7,678 nucleotides of DNA from Candidatus Aenigmatarchaeota archaeon (GTDB taxonomy: Archaea; Aenigmatarchaeota; Aenigmatarchaeia; PWEA01; JAGHBM01): contig JAGLWW010000029.1 in the NCBI GenBank assembly GCA_023133195.1, positions 1 to 7,678 on the forward strand, written 5' to 3'. Shown here piece after piece: positions 5,489 through 7,678 of the stretch (within the stretch, counting starts at the first letter, position 1; every line of letters starts with the position of its first letter). Below the pieces are notes generated by a model, which saw only the letters and a program-made list of their open reading frames with translations, was not told where the DNA came from and did no database searches. A program made the translations under genes and the position numbers.

Positions 5489-5590
5489 GGCACAGTTCGT
5501 TTTGCAGAATCTTTGAGTTTGAAATGAGCTGTGTACTAAGCTGGGGTTCTGGAACGAGAGGGTTCATTCGGCGGGAGCACCATTTCTAAT
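5489..5590 (+). ncRNA. Candidate structured small RNA upstream of purC
   Basis: The 224-nt gap between yidD and purC has no coding frame but holds a long hairpin. CACAGTTCGTTTT (5491-5503) pairs with GAAATGAGCTGTG (5521-5533) over 13 bp with a 17-nt loop. Three of the pairs are G-U, which would be A-C mismatches in the opposite strand, so a plus-strand RNA is favoured. A G-rich segment with a small GAAC/GTTC hairpin (5552-5565) follows, then GGCGGGAGCACCA (5571-5583), and then a T-rich run (5584-5595). AATTTATT at 5460-5467 could be its TATA box, placing the start near 5489. I recognise no RNA family. The start and end are estimates. Confidence 0.4.
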
Positions 5591-5613
5591 TATTTTGCGG
5601 TAACAAAAGTTTT

Positions 5614-5623
5614 CTATTTAAAA
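5614..5623 (+). promoter_or_regulatory. TATA box for purC, probably leaderless
   Basis: CTATTTAAAA, preceded by a purine-containing BRE-like AAAAG tract, is centred about 26 nt before the purC ATG, the normal TATA-to-start-site distance in Archaea. No Shine-Dalgarno precedes the ATG. Together these suggest transcription beginning at or next to the start codon. Confidence 0.55.
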
Positions 5624-5643
5624 GTCAGAATTTAAAAAAGAGT

Positions 5644-6564
5644 ATGTTTGATGCTGTAACAAAAACAGACTTACCCCTAGAAGTTTTTAATAAAGGTAAA
5701 GTTAGAGATACTTACAAAGTTGAAAACAAATTACTTCAAATTATTACAGATAGAATATCTGCTTTCGATTTTAAAGTCCCAACAGGAATAGAATATAAAG
5801 GATTTTGTTTGACACAATTGACTGATTTTTGGAATAATTTCTTTGAAAAGAAAGATGTTGTAAAAAGCAGCATAATTACTACAGACGTGAATGAATACTA
5901 TCCAGATTTAAAAGACTATTCAAAAATTCTAAAGGGAAGAAGCATGCTAGTAAAGGAAGCTGAGGTGTTTCCAATAGAATGTATTGTTCGTGGTTATATT
6001 TCCGGTTCAGCTTGGAAATCTTACAAAAAAGACAATACTGTTTGTAGAATAAAGTTGCCTAGTGGAATGCAAGAATCAGAAAAATTTGACGAACCCTTGT
6101 TTACGCCATCAACTAAAGCGGAGGAAGGCCAGCATGATGAAAACATATCCTTTGAAAAAATGGTTGAAATCATTGGACCAGACGATGCAGAGCAGTTAAA
6201 GAGAATCTCTCTTAGAATTTACAACGAAGGTGCGGCCTACGCTAAGGATAGAGGCATTATAATTGCTGATACGAAGTTTGAATATGGTAAAATAGAAGAC
6301 GAAATTTACATTGTTGATGAGGTTTTGACTCCAGATTCTTCAAGATTTTGGCCAGTCAATGATTATGAGTCGGGTAGGCCACAAAACAGTTTCGATAAGC
6401 AATTTGTAAGAGATTATCTTGATGGTTTAGTAGAAAAGGGACTTTGGGACAAGAAATCTACACCACCAGGTTTGCCCAGGGATGTCTCTCTACAAACAAC
6501 ACTGAAGTATATACAGGCACATGATTTGATTACAGGAAAAAGCCTAATTCATAAAGTAGCTTAA
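5644..6564 (+). CDS. purC: Phosphoribosylaminoimidazole-succinocarboxamide synthase (SAICAR synthetase)
   Basis: The enzyme joins aspartate to CAIR using ATP to make SAICAR in de novo purine synthesis (cytoplasm). Conserved blocks in order are GKVRDTY (18-24, nucleotide loop), DRISAFD (36-42), VRGYISGSAWKSY (115-127), FTPSTKAEEGQHDENI (153-168), IADTKFEYG (207-215), DEVLTPDSSRFW (225-236) and SFDKQFVRDYL (249-259). At 306 residues it is the longer form, like yeast Ade1 and many proteobacterial enzymes, rather than the about 240-residue form common in Bacillus and many archaea. It appears complete. No other purine gene is in the window, so it is a stand-alone unit with its own promoter and, apparently, a leaderless mRNA. 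The long-form type and the neighbouring yidD make bacterial origin conceivable. Confidence 0.96.
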   Translation: MFDAVTKTDLPLEVFNKGKVRDTYKVENKLLQIITDRISAFDFKVPTGIEYKGFCLTQLTDFWNNFFEKKDVVKSSIITTDVNEYYPDLKDYSKILKGRSMLVKEAEVFPIECIVRGYISGSAWKSYKKDNTVCRIKLPSGMQESEKFDEPLFTPSTKAEEGQHDENISFEKMVEIIGPDDAEQLKRISLRIYNEGAAYAKDRGIIIADTKFEYGKIEDEIYIVDEVLTPDSSRFWPVNDYESGRPQNSFDKQFVRDYLDGLVEKGLWDKKSTPPGLPRDVSLQTTLKYIQAHDLITGKSLIHKVA

Positions 6565-6630
6565 TTCTCCAAAGTGCCCAAAATAAGTGTTATAGACCTT
6601 CTAATATATAAATCTTATTAAAAGTAGCCC

Positions 6631-6645
6631 GAAACCTTTATATTT
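6631..6645 (+). promoter_or_regulatory. BRE/TATA promoter of the histone gene
   Basis: GAAACCTTTATATTT combines a BRE-like GAAAC with a TATA element CTTTATATT. A start about 25 nt downstream (near 6665) gives a 5' leader of roughly 48 nt. An alternative AT-rich box, TAATATATAAATC (6602-6614), is farther upstream. Confidence 0.6.
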
Positions 6646-6701
6646 GAGTGTTTTGAAATATCAATACAGAGGGTCGTAGAGGCCTTTTAAAGACATTTAG
6701 T

Positions 6702-6708
6702 GGAGGTG
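6702..6708 (+). promoter_or_regulatory. Strong Shine-Dalgarno site of the histone gene
   Basis: GGAGGTG, a near-perfect complement of the 16S 3' end, lies 5 nt before the ATG at 6714. It fixes the start of this very short gene and predicts high translation. Confidence 0.85.
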
Positions 6709-6713
6709 TAAAA

Positions 6714-6881
6714 ATGGCATTAATCGTAAAGAATGCAATAAAAGACATGGTAAGAGGAAAAGCAAACGTAAGTGCTGATTTCTATAATGCTTTGGATTCT
6801 GAAGTCAAAGGTATTGTAAACAAAGCATTGGACAGAGCAAAGGCAAACAACAGAAAAACAATACAGGCAAGAGACCTTTAA
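6714..6881 (+). CDS. Minimal histone-fold protein (55 aa, lacking alpha-3)
   Basis: The translation aligns by eye with archaeal histones. LIVKNAIKDMVRGKANVS corresponds to alpha-1 and loop 1, FYNALDSEVKGIVNKALDRAKANN to the long alpha-2, and RKTIQARDL to loop 2 with its conserved Arg-Lys-Thr (47-49). The protein stops just where alpha-3 would start, so it is about 10-12 residues shorter than HMfB-type histones. Short proteins of this shape (DUF1931-like, or the truncated-alpha-3 'face-to-face' histone class) occur in archaea and bacteria. It should bind DNA as a dimer or higher oligomer, but the precise mode is inference. A BRE/TATA promoter, a GGAGGTG site and a hairpin/T-run terminator show a compact, probably highly expressed, single-gene unit. 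Confidence 0.87.
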   Translation: MALIVKNAIKDMVRGKANVSADFYNALDSEVKGIVNKALDRAKANNRKTIQARDL

Positions 6882-6904
6882 TTGGTCTCTTTTTTTCTTT
6901 TTTT
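6869..6904 (+). terminator. Intrinsic-type terminator overlapping the histone stop codon
   Basis: AAGAGACC (6869-6876) pairs perfectly with GGTCTCTT (6884-6891), 8 bp with a 7-nt loop that contains the TAA stop. It is followed by a long T tract broken by one C (6890-6904). The T tract alone suffices for archaeal polymerase; the hairpin resembles a bacterial terminator. Confidence 0.8.
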
Positions 6905-6924
6905 CGTCAATTAGTGTGATTTAT

Positions 6925-7626
6925 ATGACAGAACTCTTGCACATGAAAGATTGTTACCTCAAGGAATTTAATGCCAATGTCATCAGGACAGGCGACGACT
7001 TCGTTGTTCTTGACAGGACTGCTTTCTATCCAGAGGGAGGAGGACAGGAAAGCGACACAGGCTATCTGGAATTTAACGGACAAAAATCTGTGGTAACAAA
7101 AGTAGAGAAGAAGGGAGATGTTGTACACCGCGTAGAAAAAGTCCCTTCTGTAGGAACTGAAGTAAAGGGTTACATAGACTGGGACAAGAGATATGCAAGG
7201 ATGAGAATGCATACTGCCCAGCACTTAGTTTCTTGGGTTGCGATGAAGCTTTTCGGATTGACCACTGTAGGAAACCAGATACATGGAGACAAGTCAAGGA
7301 TAGACTTTTATCCTGCTCATTTCTCGGAAGAAGATTTGAAAAAACTGGAGGAAGAGTCAAACAATTTTACAGACAAAGGTCTGGAAGTAAGAATTTATGA
7401 GCTTCCAAGGGAGGAAGCACTGAAAAAAGTTGACCAGAAGCGCTGCGACCTGAGCAGACTTCCTTCTAGCGTGAAAAAACTGAGAATTGTGGAAATAAAT
7501 GGGATTGACTTATGCCCCTGTGCAGGTACTCACGTAAAAAATCTCAAGGAACTGGGAAAAATAAGGATTCTGGAAAAGATTAATAAAGGTAAGAATAAAC
7601 AAAGAATAGTATACGAACTGATTTGA
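6925..7626 (+). CDS. alaX: Alanyl-tRNA editing protein AlaX (AlaX-M type)
   Basis: This free-standing editing hydrolase removes serine (or glycine) wrongly attached to tRNA-Ala and is homologous to the editing domain of AlaRS. The N-terminal part has the family glycine-rich motif YPEGGGQESDTG (35-46), characteristic of AlaX-M/L. The editing core has the zinc ligands H96 and H100 (MHTAQHL) and C199 and H203 (CAGTH). At 233 residues it fits AlaX-M and lacks the C-terminal extension of AlaX-L. A GTG at 6916 is in frame, but GTGAT at 6916-6920 is better read as the Shine-Dalgarno site 4 nt before the ATG at 6925, whose product begins MTELL, as is common in the family. It stands directly upstream of a tRNA gene, which may be co-transcribed. 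Base composition is visibly richer in G+C than in the 3080-5420 region. Confidence 0.95.
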   Translation: MTELLHMKDCYLKEFNANVIRTGDDFVVLDRTAFYPEGGGQESDTGYLEFNGQKSVVTKVEKKGDVVHRVEKVPSVGTEVKGYIDWDKRYARMRMHTAQHLVSWVAMKLFGLTTVGNQIHGDKSRIDFYPAHFSEEDLKKLEEESNNFTDKGLEVRIYELPREEALKKVDQKRCDLSRLPSSVKKLRIVEINGIDLCPCAGTHVKNLKELGKIRILEKINKGKNKQRIVYELI

Positions 7627-7646
7627 GAAGAATAAAGCGCAGAAAT

Positions 7647-7678
7647 GCGGGGGTGCCCGAGTGGCCAAAGGGGCAGGA
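7647..7678 (+). tRNA. tRNA 5' part, probably tRNA-Leu, cut by window end
   Basis: GCGGGGG (7647-7653) is a typical acceptor strand, followed by TG and a D arm CCCGAGTGGCCAAAGGGG. The D arm has the enlarged loop of class II tRNAs (Leu/Ser). The GCGGGGG start favours Leu in Archaea. The anticodon lies beyond the window, so identity is not proven. A TATA-like AGTATAC within the end of alaX (about 7607-7613) might serve it. Confidence 0.8.

Noticed and set aside
5554..5583. tRNA 3' end (GGGTTCATTC...GGGAGCACCA)
   Set aside because: It looks like a T arm plus encoded CCA, but the T stem cannot pair, the T loop lacks A58, and no matching 5' acceptor strand or D arm is present upstream.
5420..5643. 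Known purine or ZTP riboswitch controlling purC
   Set aside because: None of the conserved cores of those riboswitches is visible, and the purC promoter appears to lie downstream of the structured region.
6916..6924. GTG at 6916 as the alaX start
   Set aside because: GTGAT there fits the Shine-Dalgarno site for the ATG at 6925, and AlaX proteins commonly begin at the MTELL equivalent.

Overview
The window is archaeal. It opens with the RNA polymerase/ribosomal cluster rpoA1(A')-rpoA2(A'')-rpl30e-nusA, in which the largest polymerase subunit is split into two genes as in Archaea. It also holds a tRNA with an apparent archaeal (BHB-type) intron, a histone-fold gene, an AlaX editing enzyme and TATA-type promoters. 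The AT-rich base composition, shortened L30e and histone, and a T-loop tRNA intron suggest a small-genome (DPANN/Micrarchaeota-like) lineage. That placement is inference; no taxon is proven by the sequence.

Layout. 1-2599: tightly packed conserved cluster, with rpoA1 cut by the window edge, then rpoA2, rpl30e and nusA. In many archaea rps12 follows nusA; here a tRNA-Lys(CTT) gene with a 79-nt intron in its T loop follows instead. 2822-4432: an AT-rich accessory stretch. A near-identical 38/39-nt direct repeat (2927-2965 and 4346-4383) brackets a two-gene cassette: a small zinc-binding protein, then a 292-residue protein I do not recognise, ended by a hairpin terminator whose 3' arm copies the repeat core in inverted orientation. 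4433-5419: a small unknown gene on the minus strand, divergent from a zinc-ribbon protein gene that overlaps yidD, a gene of bacterial type rarely expected in Archaea. 5420-5643: no gene, but a strong 13-bp hairpin that may belong to a small RNA, followed by a promoter that appears to start purC without a leader. 5644-7678: purC (purine synthesis), a 55-residue minimal histone with a clear promoter, Shine-Dalgarno site and hairpin/T-run terminator, alaX (editing of mischarged tRNA), and the first 32 nt of a probable tRNA-Leu cut by the window end.

The core genes serve transcription and translation: polymerase, NusA, L30e, tRNAs and AlaX. The middle section looks like an accessory island downstream of a tRNA gene. 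The items most worth checking are the tRNA-Lys intron and its mismatched 3' exon, the repeat-bounded cassette, the candidate RNA upstream of purC, the minimal histone, archaeal YidD, and altered bridge-helix residues in RpoA'.
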